Assembly (NCBI RefSeq): GCF_021502725.1 | Contig: NZ_JAKFFS010000003.1 | Span: forward strand, 620,001-684,000 | DNA: 64,000 nucleotides | Direction: 5' to 3' | Source of the DNA: Dyadobacter sp. CY345 | GTDB taxonomy: Bacteria > Bacteroidota > Bacteroidia > Cytophagales > Spirosomataceae | Shown: piece by piece, positions 35,891 to 44,795 of the stretch | Position numbering within the stretch: the stretch's first letter is position 1 | How the letters are laid out: each line of letters begins with the position of its first letter | Program-made: the position numbers and the translations under genes | The notes under the pieces: generated by a model | Seen by the model: only the letters and a program-made list of their open reading frames with translations | The model's database searches: none | What the model was told of the DNA's origin: nothing

Positions 35891-36625
35891 ATGAGATTTT
35901 TTACTCCCTGTTTTTTTCTTCTTGCAGGTATCGTCGGCAATGGTTTCGGGCAGGTCGCTGATGCCAAAAATACAGTTCCCGACAATGTTCCCGAATATCC
36001 GCTGTCGCTCTACAAAGAAGCAACTTTTGAAGCGCAGAATTTATATAACGGAAGACTTTACAATATCTACGATTCCCGGGAAGAAGAATTTCAATTTTTT
36101 GATAGCCGGAAGTTGGTAAAGGGGACCGTATATTACGATGGACAGCGATATGAAAACATTCCAATGATGTATGACATTGTTTCCGATGAATTGGTAATAA
36201 CGCATGCGAATGGTTATGAAAATATTTTACTGCAATCTCCCAAGGTAAAATACTTCTCGCTTCATGATCATAATTTTAAGCGTTTTGAGTCCGGTCAGGA
36301 AATTAATGCTGACATGAAAACAGGATTTTATGATCAGGTATATACCGGAAAAACAAAAATACTGGTACGGCGAATCAAACAACGGCAGGAGAAAATTGTT
36401 GAGAAAAAAGTTATAGCGTTGTTTCCCGGAAAGAATTTTTACTATGTCAAAAAGGACGGAAGGTACTATTCGGTACATTCCAAGAAGTCTTTTTTTGCTT
36501 TGTTTCCGGAACAGAAAAAAGAACTGCGTAAAGAACTACGTGAAAACAGGATCAAGTTCCGTAAGAATCGTGAAGCTGCTATCATTACCATGGTTGCCCG
36601 TTATGATGAACTAACTAAACAATGA
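35891..36625 (+). CDS. Exported protein of unknown function, first gene of the TonB/DUF4249 operon
   Basis: A 244-residue protein with a signal peptide (1-20, ends GFGQ). The mature part has a beta-rich middle (YNIYDSREEEFQFFDSRKLVKGTVYYDGQ, then YENIPMMYDIVSDELVI) and a strongly basic helical end (FPEQKKELRKELRENRIKFRKNRE). I know no function. Its ATGA overlap with the TonB receptor shows translational coupling, so its product should be needed in step with that receptor. Placement as lead gene suggests a periplasmic or outer-membrane accessory role. Confidence 0.7.
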   Translation: MRFFTPCFFLLAGIVGNGFGQVADAKNTVPDNVPEYPLSLYKEATFEAQNLYNGRLYNIYDSREEEFQFFDSRKLVKGTVYYDGQRYENIPMMYDIVSDELVITHANGYENILLQSPKVKYFSLHDHNFKRFESGQEINADMKTGFYDQVYTGKTKILVRRIKQRQEKIVEKKVIALFPGKNFYYVKKDGRYYSVHSKKSFFALFPEQKKELRKELRENRIKFRKNREAAIITMVARYDELTKQ

Positions 36626-39393
36626 AAATATTCAGAAACTTTACGCTCCTACTTTCTTTCGTTCTTTTATCACAGTTAAGCTGGGGACAATCTGTCACGG
36701 AGCCACGTATTTCCATGCGCCTGGATTCTGCACGTTTCAATGATTTTGTGAAGGATGTAGAAAGGCAAACCGGTTATTTCTTCTACTACGACGCAGCAAG
36801 ATTTGATAGCCTTACCATTGATCTGGAAGTAAAAGATCAAACGATCCGTACCGTTTTGGAGCAGGTTTTTCGAGGTTCCGACTTTACGTATGCCATAGAT
36901 GCGTACAAGCGTGTATACATCACAGAAGGACAAAAAATTATTACGCAATTTCAACCTGGATTATTTAATCCGAACAGCGGTGACGGAAATGAGGCAATAA
37001 CGTACGCCACTCCGGATAATGCGGCGCAAGAAAAATTGCTTTCCACAGCTGAAAGTAAGGTTCATGACATTGGAATAAAACGGTACAAGATCACGCCAGG
37101 AAATTCTTCGATCACAGGTTATATCCGAAGTGCTGTTACAGGCGAGCCAGTTGTCGGCGCGGCTATTTTCATTGAGTCACCGTCTATCGGCGTAACAACC
37201 GATGCGCTGGGTTTTTACTCTTTAACGATTCCGCGGGGCAAGCAAAAACTGAAAATCAAAAGTTTTGGTATGCGGGAAACGCAACGCCAGGTCATACTTT
37301 ATTCCGATGGCAAACTGGATATTGAGATGCGCGAAAGTGTGATCGCACTGAAAGAAGTTTCGGTGAAGGCTGGTATGGATAAAAACGTTGTAGGTACGCA
37401 GATGGGGCAGGTAAAGTTAACGATCAAAGATCTCAAACAGGTACCAACGGTTTTTGGAGAAACTGATTTATTGAGAACGGTCTTGACGCTTCCTGGTGTA
37501 AAATCTGTCGGGGAAAACAGTACAGGATTAAATGTTCGAGGCGGTTCGACAGATCAAAATCTTATTCAGTTCAATGATGCGGTCATTTATAATCCGTCCC
37601 ACCTTTTTGGTTTTTTCTCCGCTTTTAATCCTGATATCCTGAAAGATGTTGAATTATATAAAAGTACAATTCCTTCTAAATTTGGCGGCAGATTGTCATC
37701 TGTTCTGGATATAAACAGCCGGGATGGAAATAAAAAGAAATTCGTTGCGTCTGGTGGTATCGGTCTTGTCACGGGTAGGCTTACTGTGGAAGGCCCAATT
37801 ATCAAAGACAAAACTTCCTTCATTATCGGAGGGCGGTCAACCTATTCAAGCTGGCTTCTGGGGCGGTTGGACGATGCTAAATACAATAATAGTTCAGCGT
37901 CGTTTTATGATGTTAATGCCAACATAAGCCACGAGATAAATGAAAAAAACAGCATATACCTGACAGGGTACATGAGCAAAGACAGATTTAAATTGTTTGG
38001 TGATACCACTTATTCTTACCAAAATCAGCTCGCTTCAATAAAATGGAAGCATACGTTCAATACGAAGTTATATGGGGAGTTTACAGCATCTCATAGTAAA
38101 TATAACTACCAGATGGAAAGCCAGGGACTTCCGTTGAATGCTTTTGATCTGAAATTTGATATCAACCAGTCGCAGTTCAAAGCGGATTTTAATTATGTTC
38201 TGCACCCAAAACACACGCTGGATTTCGGGGTAAGCTCAATTTATTACAAACTGCACCCAGGACTTTTTTCGCCAAAAGGCGGGGAGTCGCTGGTGATCCA
38301 GGAGGAATTGCAGCAGGAACAGGCTCTTGAAAGCGCAATTTACCTGGAAGATAAATTTGAAGTAAATCCCAGACTTTCCATTACGGCTGGTTTACGGTAT
38401 TCATTTTATCAATATCTAGGGCCAAGAACGGTAAATAAATATGTGCCTGGTTTTCCGATTGATAAAATATATGAAGACGGAACACAGGAATACGCCGCAG
38501 GGAAGAAGATCAAAGGTTATGGCGGACCCGAGTATCGTCTTTCACTTCGTTATACCATTTATGATAATCTGGCTCTTAAAGTCAGTTACAACACATTGCG
38601 GCAGTATATTCACTTACTGACCAACACCATGACGGTTTCTCCAACCGATATCTGGAAATTGAGCGATCAGTTTATCAAGCCACAAACGGGCGATCAGATT
38701 TCGGTCGGATTGTATAAAAATCTTCGTGGGAATAAAATTGAGGTTTCGCTGGAAGGTTATTATAAAAACATTCAAAACTTCCTTGACTACAAAGGAGGCG
38801 ACTCGCTAATCATGAATCCGCGTATTGAAGCAGCCGTGTTGGGAACAAGAGGCAAAGCGTATGGCGTGGAGTTTATGGTTAAAAAATTGACAGGAAAACT
38901 GAACGGCTGGCTTGGGTATACTTATTCGCGGACACTTCTTCGCGCGCTGGACCGGGAGTCGCCTGACGCGCCGAATAAGGGAAATTATTATCCAAGCAAT
39001 TATGATAAGCCGCACGACTTCACGATGATCACAAATTATCGCTTATCGCATCGATTCAGCATTTCATTTAATTTTACTTACAGTACTGGCCGCCCGTATA
39101 CACCGCCGATCGGGAAATATATCATCGATGGTGCGCAACGGGTTTATTACGCCGACCGGAATCAGTTTAGAATTCCGGATTATTACCGGACCGATTTGGC
39201 AGTTAATATAGAAGGAAATCACAGGGTTAAAAAACTGGCGCATAGCTCCTGGACTTTGGCGGTATATAATCTTCTGGGGAGAAAAAATCCGTCGTCAGTA
39301 TATTTTCAGACGCAGAACGGAATGGTGAACGGTTACCAGCTTTCTATTTTCGGACAGCCGATACCGACAATCACATACAATTTTAGATTTTAG
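36622..39393 (+). CDS. TonB-dependent receptor with STN and carboxypeptidase-regulatory domains
   Basis: A 923-residue outer-membrane transporter. Signal peptide 1-22, then an STN (secretin/TonB N-terminal) domain at 30-105 (FNDFVKDVERQTGYFFYYD). A CarboxypepD-regulatory domain follows at about 165-245 (SITGYIRSAVTGEPVVGAAIF). The plug begins about 260 (VFGETDLLRTVLTLPGV, NVRGGSTDQNLIQFNDAV) and a large barrel completes it. STN domains usually signal to a FecR-type anti-sigma factor, but none is encoded nearby. It is the second gene of a five-gene operon with two DUF4249 lipoproteins. Confidence 0.93.
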   Translation: MKIFRNFTLLLSFVLLSQLSWGQSVTEPRISMRLDSARFNDFVKDVERQTGYFFYYDAARFDSLTIDLEVKDQTIRTVLEQVFRGSDFTYAIDAYKRVYITEGQKIITQFQPGLFNPNSGDGNEAITYATPDNAAQEKLLSTAESKVHDIGIKRYKITPGNSSITGYIRSAVTGEPVVGAAIFIESPSIGVTTDALGFYSLTIPRGKQKLKIKSFGMRETQRQVILYSDGKLDIEMRESVIALKEVSVKAGMDKNVVGTQMGQVKLTIKDLKQVPTVFGETDLLRTVLTLPGVKSVGENSTGLNVRGGSTDQNLIQFNDAVIYNPSHLFGFFSAFNPDILKDVELYKSTIPSKFGGRLSSVLDINSRDGNKKKFVASGGIGLVTGRLTVEGPIIKDKTSFIIGGRSTYSSWLLGRLDDAKYNNSSASFYDVNANISHEINEKNSIYLTGYMSKDRFKLFGDTTYSYQNQLASIKWKHTFNTKLYGEFTASHSKYNYQMESQGLPLNAFDLKFDINQSQFKADFNYVLHPKHTLDFGVSSIYYKLHPGLFSPKGGESLVIQEELQQEQALESAIYLEDKFEVNPRLSITAGLRYSFYQYLGPRTVNKYVPGFPIDKIYEDGTQEYAAGKKIKGYGGPEYRLSLRYTIYDNLALKVSYNTLRQYIHLLTNTMTVSPTDIWKLSDQFIKPQTGDQISVGLYKNLRGNKIEVSLEGYYKNIQNFLDYKGGDSLIMNPRIEAAVLGTRGKAYGVEFMVKKLTGKLNGWLGYTYSRTLLRALDRESPDAPNKGNYYPSNYDKPHDFTMITNYRLSHRFSISFNFTYSTGRPYTPPIGKYIIDGAQRVYYADRNQFRIPDYYRTDLAVNIEGNHRVKKLAHSSWTLAVYNLLGRKNPSSVYFQTQNGMVNGYQLSIFGQPIPTITYNFRF

Positions 39394-39399
39394 GATAAG

Positions 39400-40506
39400 A
39401 TGAGAAACGGGTTCTGTCTTCTGGTGATAAGTTTTTTCACTTTGTCGCTTTTACTTTATGCTTGCGTTGAACCGTTTTCGCCGCCAGAAGTAAATTCAGA
39501 TGAGGGATACCTCGTTGTCGATGGATTTTTGAATATGGGTGCTGATACCAGTACGATCGTATTAAGTCATACCCAAAGCGCCAGTGTCAAAACAAGTGTT
39601 GTCATGGAACCAGGCGCGAAAATTACTGTCGAGCAGGAAAACGGTGCGATTTTTACATTCACGGAAAAGGGAAATGGTTCTTACTTTTTGCCACCCGTAA
39701 CGTTAAATATGTCAGGGAAATACCGGTTGAAAATTAACACAACAAATGGGAAAGAGTATCTCTCAGATTTTGTAGAAGCTAAAAATACGCCTCCGATTGA
39801 TAGCGTAGCACTTGTCGTGGATACCCGGCAGGAAGCGGCAATGATGCAGGTCAACGCCCATGATCCGCAAAACAAAACCCGGTTTTACCGGTGGAAATTT
39901 GAAGAAACCTGGGAATATCGCGCACCGTTGTATTCTTCGCTCGAATTGGTCAATGGCCAGATCGTATCCCGAAAAGAAAACATTAACACCTGTTATCGAA
40001 CAGTCAAATCTGGTAATATTTTGCTGGGTTCTACGATTAAACTGACGCAGGATGTTATTAAAAATTTGCCCTTGACAACCGTTCAGTATAGTACCGGGAA
40101 GCTGCTCATTAAATATAGCTTATTGGTAAAACAATACGGGTTGACTCAGGATGCTTTTGAATACTGGACAAGCCTCTCCAAAACAACAGAAGGGACAGGA
40201 GGTCTTTTTGATCCGCTGCCATCACAGGTAACTGGCAATATCAAATGTGTGACTGATAATCAGGAATTAGTTTTTGGGTATTTCAGTGCTGCGGTTGAAC
40301 AGAAGAAACGCGTGTTCTTTACACCAGGTTTGGGCTCTTTTCCCTATTGTGAATCTCAAAAGATTAGTTTATCTGATGCTATGAAGACATCGGCTATACT
40401 ACTAAATTTTTCTGGTGAACGACCGGATTCGGTTTTTGTTGCCAGTGAAATCTGCGCCGATTGCCGGGCACAGGGAGGCGTTCTGAAACGTCCTTCTTTT
40501 TGGTAG
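39400..40506 (+). CDS. DUF4249 lipoprotein (first of a tandem pair)
   Basis: A 368-residue surface or periplasmic lipoprotein with lipobox LLYAC (Cys22). The family head is CVEPFSPPEVNSDEGYLVVDG, divided here as a short signal plus an Ig-like domain. A middle region contains HDPQNKTRFYRWKFEETWEY, and the end has the Cys pair CADCRAQGG. DUF4249 proteins accompany TonB receptors in Bacteroidota; their role is unknown, possibly ligand capture like SusD. It is 6 nt after the receptor and 18 nt before a close paralogue. Confidence 0.88.
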   Translation: MRNGFCLLVISFFTLSLLLYACVEPFSPPEVNSDEGYLVVDGFLNMGADTSTIVLSHTQSASVKTSVVMEPGAKITVEQENGAIFTFTEKGNGSYFLPPVTLNMSGKYRLKINTTNGKEYLSDFVEAKNTPPIDSVALVVDTRQEAAMMQVNAHDPQNKTRFYRWKFEETWEYRAPLYSSLELVNGQIVSRKENINTCYRTVKSGNILLGSTIKLTQDVIKNLPLTTVQYSTGKLLIKYSLLVKQYGLTQDAFEYWTSLSKTTEGTGGLFDPLPSQVTGNIKCVTDNQELVFGYFSAAVEQKKRVFFTPGLGSFPYCESQKISLSDAMKTSAILLNFSGERPDSVFVASEICADCRAQGGVLKRPSFW

Positions 40507-40524
40507 TGATTTAATGGAATTGTT

Positions 40525-41655
40525 ATGAAACGATATTGTGCAATAATAGCTGGGTTTTTGTGTTTCGCGTTTTTTATAAACGGGTGTGTAGAACCATTTT
40601 CTCCTCCCGAAGTCAATACGGACGAAGGTTATCTTGTTATTGACGGATTTCTAAATGTAGGCACCGACACGAGCAGAATTGAGCTGAGCCATACGCAGAA
40701 TGCAAATGCGACAACGCCTGTGATAAAAGAATCGTCGGCAGCGGTAAGTGTTGAGGAAGAAAATGGAGTAACTTACGACTTCGTTGAAAGTGGAAATGGA
40801 GCTTACTTTTTGCCGCCTCAACAATTTAACAAGACTTCAAAATACCGGCTGCGGGTAAAGACAGCTTTTGGAAAAGAATATCTTTCGGATTATGTGGAAG
40901 TCAAAGATACTCCTCCAATCGATAACATTGAAGGAAAAGTAGATACTCGGCAGGATGCGATGGTTATGCAGGTCAACACCCATGATCCGGCAAATCAGAC
41001 ACGTTTTTACCGTTGGAAATTTGAAGAAACCTGGCAATACAGATCAGCTTTTTATTCCAGTATCGAAATTGTAAAAAAGCCGGTAGGTGAGGGGTATGAG
41101 ATTGTATCCCGCAGAGAAGATGTAAATCTGTGCTGGCGGACCTTGAAATCTGCCAACATATTGCTTGGTTCAACAGTAAAACTTTCTCAGGATGTCATCA
41201 AGGATTTACCGCTGACTGCGGTTCCGATTGCTTCGAACAAGTTATATATTAAGTACAGTATTCTGGTCAAACAATATGGGCTGACGCAGGATGCTTTTGA
41301 ATATTGGACAGGCCTGGCCAAAACAACCGAGGGAACCGGTAGCTTATTTGATCCTTTACCCTCTCAGATTACGGGAAATATTAAAAATACCACTGATGCT
41401 CAAGATTTGGTTTTTGGGTATTTCAGCGCATCTGTTGAGCAAAAAAAGAGAATTTTTCTAACTCCAAATCTCGGCACTTTTCCGAGGTGTAATGCGCCCG
41501 ATACACTTACAATTGCCGAGGCTCTGGAAGTTCCTGGCTCGATACTTACAAATTATTTCGGGCCGAGATCTGAATTTGTGCTTACAACAAGCCAGTTTTG
41601 TGCCGATTGCAGAGCTCAGGGCGGTACTATTTCGAAACCTTCTTTCTGGGAATAA
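40525..41655 (+). CDS. DUF4249 lipoprotein (second of a tandem pair)
   Basis: A 376-residue paralogue of the preceding gene. The same blocks occur in the same order: lipobox INGC, VEPFSPPEVNTDEGYLVIDG, HDPANQTRFYRWKFEETW, LVKQYGLTQDAFEYWTGL and CADCRAQGGTISKPSFW. Similarity runs over the whole length, so the pair arose by duplication. Differences cluster in surface segments such as the ANATTPVIKESSA region and before CADC, which may alter ligand choice. Its stop codon overlaps the ATG of the next gene by one base (TAATG). Confidence 0.88.
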   Translation: MKRYCAIIAGFLCFAFFINGCVEPFSPPEVNTDEGYLVIDGFLNVGTDTSRIELSHTQNANATTPVIKESSAAVSVEEENGVTYDFVESGNGAYFLPPQQFNKTSKYRLRVKTAFGKEYLSDYVEVKDTPPIDNIEGKVDTRQDAMVMQVNTHDPANQTRFYRWKFEETWQYRSAFYSSIEIVKKPVGEGYEIVSRREDVNLCWRTLKSANILLGSTVKLSQDVIKDLPLTAVPIASNKLYIKYSILVKQYGLTQDAFEYWTGLAKTTEGTGSLFDPLPSQITGNIKNTTDAQDLVFGYFSASVEQKKRIFLTPNLGTFPRCNAPDTLTIAEALEVPGSILTNYFGPRSEFVLTTSQFCADCRAQGGTISKPSFWE

Positions 41656-44078
41656 TGAAGAATATGAATCCATATCACGAAATCCTAAAATTCGGCCGCA
41701 GGATACTATCTGTGATCGGATTTGTTTTTGCGACAACAGCAGGACAGGCGCAAAATAATCCCACGGATGCCCTTTCTCAAAAATTCCAGCAGTATAGTCA
41801 GCGGGCTGTGCAGGAAAAATTATATCTGCATATCGATCGCAGTTTTTACCTGGTCGGTGAAACCATGTGGTATAAGGCTTATTCTGTGAATGCAGGGACA
41901 AATAAGTATATGGATCTGAGCAAAGTTGCTTATCTGGAAGTGATGGATAAGGAGCAAAATGCGCTGGTTCAAACTAAGTTTTCGCTGCTGGATGGGAAAG
42001 GAAACGGGTCGCTGGTGTTGCCATCGGCGTTGATAAGCGGAAACTACAAAGTGCGGTGTTATACCAACTGGATGAAAAATTTCAGCTCAGACTTTTTCTT
42101 TGAAACAGAGATTTCAGTTGTTAACCCATTTGTAAAATTTGATCCAAATCCGGACGAAAATGCTGAATTGACTTACGATGTTCAATTTTTTCCGGAAGGC
42201 GGTCATTTGGTTAAAAATATAGAAAGCAAAGTTGGATTCCGTGCAGTTGCAAGTGATGGAAAGGGGTTTGATTTCAAGGGTGCGCTGATTAATCAGAATA
42301 ACGATACTTTGGCAAGATTTGAGCCACGAAAATTTGGTATAGGAAATTTTACATTTAAACCGGAACCAGGAAATACTTACAAGGCAGTTATCAGGGATCA
42401 GAAAGGAAAACAAAGCACATACCAACTTCCGGAAATTATGGAAAATGGTTATGTGATGCAGGTAAAAGATCTTTCTGCGACTGAAATTGAAGTTTCGGTT
42501 GCAGGTGCAGGAAATGAAAATGTCAGTATTTTCATGCACACACGTCAGGAAAACAGATATACCGAAACAAAAACTTTGGTTGACGGAAAAGCTACTTTCA
42601 AGATTGATAAAAATAAACTGGGAGATGGAATCAGCCATATCACTGTTTTCAGTGCTTCCGGAAATCCAGTTTGCGAGCGTTTATATTTTAAACGTCCGTT
42701 GAAAGATTTGACGATTGATGGAAAAGTTAGTAAGGACAATTACGCCACGCGCGACCGTGTGGTGATGGACCTGAGCACAAGTTCTGATGCCGGAATTGAA
42801 GCATTTTCAGACTTGTCGGTTTCAGTTTTTCTTGCCGATTCTATACAGACGAAAGATCAGGAAAGTATCAGCAGTTATTTGTTTTTAAGTTCGGATTTAA
42901 AAGGAAACGTCGAGTCGCCGGAATATTATGCGCAGAGAAATAACAAGCAGGTTGATATTGACTTGGATAATCTTATGCTAACCCATGGGTGGCGGAGATT
43001 TCAGTGGGACAATATTTTTAAACAAAACACTACATTTCCAAATCTGCCGGAATTTGATGGTCATTTTATTTTCGGAAAAATGATCAATACCGTAACCGGC
43101 GAACCGGCGGAAAATATTGGTGCTTATCTGGCAGCTCCCGATTCTCCCGCCAGACTATATTTTGCAAGAAGCGATGATAAAGGATTAGTTCGTTTTGAGG
43201 TGAAAGAATTTTTTGGGCCAAAAGAAGTTACAGTCCAGACAAACCTTCGCCAGGATAGTACGTATCGTTTCGAAATGGCGAATCCATTTTCCAAATCACC
43301 TTTGAATTCTGGATTGTCTTCTTTCAAATTTGATAAAAATCTTGAAAATACGCTGTTAACCCGCTCTGTAAACATGCAGACGACCAATGCGTTTTTGCCG
43401 AAATGGTATAAAGAAACAAAATATGTATTTTCTGATTCTCTGGCTTTTTTCGGAGTGCCTGATGAAAAGTATTTCCTGGACGATTTCACCCGTTTCCCAA
43501 CGATGGAGGAAGTCATGCGGGAATATGTGCGGGGTGTTATGGTAAGGCGTCGCCAAAAGGAATTTCATTTTATCATGATGGACAAGTTATTTCCGCAAAC
43601 ATTTTTTAACGACGATCCTTTGATTTTGCTCGACGGTATTCCTATTTTTAATACCGATAAGATTATGGCCTTCGATCCTTTGAAAGTCAAAAAAATCGAA
43701 TTAATGAGCGCCCGCTATTTTCTGGGATTTGGAGTATTTACAGGAATTGTAAGTTTATCAACTTATCGGGGCGATCTTGCTGGTTTTGAGCTGGATCCTC
43801 GTATCTTAGTGATGCCATATGAAGGACCGCAGATCAAGCGGGAGTTCTACGCGCCAAAGTATGATACGCCGGCAAATATGCAAAGCAGAATACCTGATTT
43901 CAGGAATCTGCTGCACTGGGCTCCGGACGTAAAAACAGACGCACAGGGTAAGTCACAAATTAGTTTTTATACATCCGATCAGGTAGGACATTACAGGGTT
44001 ATAGTGCAGGGAATGACTAAAAATGGTTTGGTTGGCAGTAAAACTTTTAGTTTTGAGGTAACACGCAGAAATTTATAA
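41655..44078 (+). CDS. Exported MG2-domain protein with TonB-plug-like segment
   Basis: An 807-residue protein from the ATG at 41655 (overlapping the previous stop). The signal peptide ends near GQAQ. An MG2 (macroglobulin-like) domain at about 40-150 shows KLYLHIDRSFYLVGETMWYKAY. Several further beta-sandwich domains follow, with a central RGWRRFQWD-like segment (LTHGWRRFQWDNIF). Near the end, DDPLILLDGIPIFNTDKIMAFDP and VKKIELMSARY resemble a TonB plug, but no barrel follows. The chain closes with a sandwich (FRNLLHWAPDVKTDAQGK). Related proteins are widespread in Bacteroidota but uncharacterised. A periplasmic or surface partner of the upstream receptor is likely. Confidence 0.75.
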   Translation: MKNMNPYHEILKFGRRILSVIGFVFATTAGQAQNNPTDALSQKFQQYSQRAVQEKLYLHIDRSFYLVGETMWYKAYSVNAGTNKYMDLSKVAYLEVMDKEQNALVQTKFSLLDGKGNGSLVLPSALISGNYKVRCYTNWMKNFSSDFFFETEISVVNPFVKFDPNPDENAELTYDVQFFPEGGHLVKNIESKVGFRAVASDGKGFDFKGALINQNNDTLARFEPRKFGIGNFTFKPEPGNTYKAVIRDQKGKQSTYQLPEIMENGYVMQVKDLSATEIEVSVAGAGNENVSIFMHTRQENRYTETKTLVDGKATFKIDKNKLGDGISHITVFSASGNPVCERLYFKRPLKDLTIDGKVSKDNYATRDRVVMDLSTSSDAGIEAFSDLSVSVFLADSIQTKDQESISSYLFLSSDLKGNVESPEYYAQRNNKQVDIDLDNLMLTHGWRRFQWDNIFKQNTTFPNLPEFDGHFIFGKMINTVTGEPAENIGAYLAAPDSPARLYFARSDDKGLVRFEVKEFFGPKEVTVQTNLRQDSTYRFEMANPFSKSPLNSGLSSFKFDKNLENTLLTRSVNMQTTNAFLPKWYKETKYVFSDSLAFFGVPDEKYFLDDFTRFPTMEEVMREYVRGVMVRRRQKEFHFIMMDKLFPQTFFNDDPLILLDGIPIFNTDKIMAFDPLKVKKIELMSARYFLGFGVFTGIVSLSTYRGDLAGFELDPRILVMPYEGPQIKREFYAPKYDTPANMQSRIPDFRNLLHWAPDVKTDAQGKSQISFYTSDQVGHYRVIVQGMTKNGLVGSKTFSFEVTRRNL

Positions 44079-44135
44079 GTATAGATCTTACAGTGTCGTC
44101 CACCCAAACATAGTGCAGTGCTATGTCCCAATTTG

Positions 44136-44170
44136 AAAACCTGGAGATTCTTCTTCGGGTTTTTCTTTTT
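44136..44170 (+). terminator. Terminator of the TonB/DUF4249 operon
   Basis: AAAACCTG (44136-44143) pairs with CGGGTTTT (44156-44163, one wobble), followed by a T-rich tract up to the end of the Lrp gene. A 6-bp hairpin ACATAG/CTATGT (44108-44126) precedes it. Confidence 0.6.
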
Positions 44171-44175
44171 TTACC

Positions 44176-44637
44176 TCATATATAAAACTCAGACGTATGT
44201 TTAATTTCTTTCAAAACGAAAGTGCTGTTCAAAACCCCGATGTTATCTATTTTGGATAATTTATATTTTACAAAATCATGATATTCGTCAAGGCTTCTTA
44301 CATTGATTTTTAGAAGAAAATCTACTTGTCCGGCCATGTGATAACATTCCTGCACCTCATCCAGGTTCTGGATTTCCTGCTCAAATTTTTCAATAAAAGC
44401 TTCGTTATGATAACGCATGGATACCTGGCATATCGTCGTAATGGGCCGGTTGATCAGTTTCTTATCCAGGATTGCTACATATTGTTTTATAAAACCCAGA
44501 TTTTCCAGGCGTCGGATCCGCTCGTAAATTGGAGAAATGGTTAGATTTAATAATATGGCAATTTCTTTGGTCGTTTTCTTCGCGTCTTTTTGCAGAATGC
44601 GCAGAATTTTAGTGTCAATTTTATCTATCTCCTCCAT
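44176..44637 (-). CDS. Lrp/AsnC-family transcriptional regulator
   Basis: A 153-residue regulator. The N-terminal helix-turn-helix (1-60) reads DKIDTKILRILQKDAKKTTKEIA then ISPIYERIRRLENLGFIK. The C-terminal AsnC ligand domain (70-150) contains QECYHMAGQVDFLLKINV. These proteins form octamers that sense amino acids. It is divergent from the threonine breakdown genes tdh-kbl, and a 15-bp Lrp-like palindrome sits in the shared upstream region. It probably controls those genes and itself (inference). Confidence 0.93.
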   Translation of the reverse strand: MEEIDKIDTKILRILQKDAKKTTKEIAILLNLTISPIYERIRRLENLGFIKQYVAILDKKLINRPITTICQVSMRYHNEAFIEKFEQEIQNLDEVQECYHMAGQVDFLLKINVRSLDEYHDFVKYKLSKIDNIGVLNSTFVLKEIKHTSEFYI

Positions 44638-44682
44638 GGTGGCCTAATATTTCCTGCTTTTGTAAAACAGAATGTCGTTGAA

Positions 44683-44697
44683 AAGTAAATTTTACTT
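44683..44697. promoter_or_regulatory. Lrp-like operator between the Lrp/AsnC gene and tdh-kbl
   Basis: AAGTAAATTTTACTT is a perfect 15-bp palindrome around a central T. Against the E. coli Lrp consensus YAGHAWATTWTDCTR it agrees at 13 of 15 positions (only the two ends differ). It lies 46 nt from the regulator start and 99 nt from tdh. A second, shorter repeat TGCAA-AA-TTGCA lies at 44765-44776, close to tdh. Confidence 0.6.
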
Positions 44698-44795
44698 AGG
44701 ATTTGCTAAATGGCAATAATATTTATCGACTTTGTCTGTAAATATTTAAATAATTGTCTTAAAATGCAAAATTGCAAGTGATTTATACTTTATAA

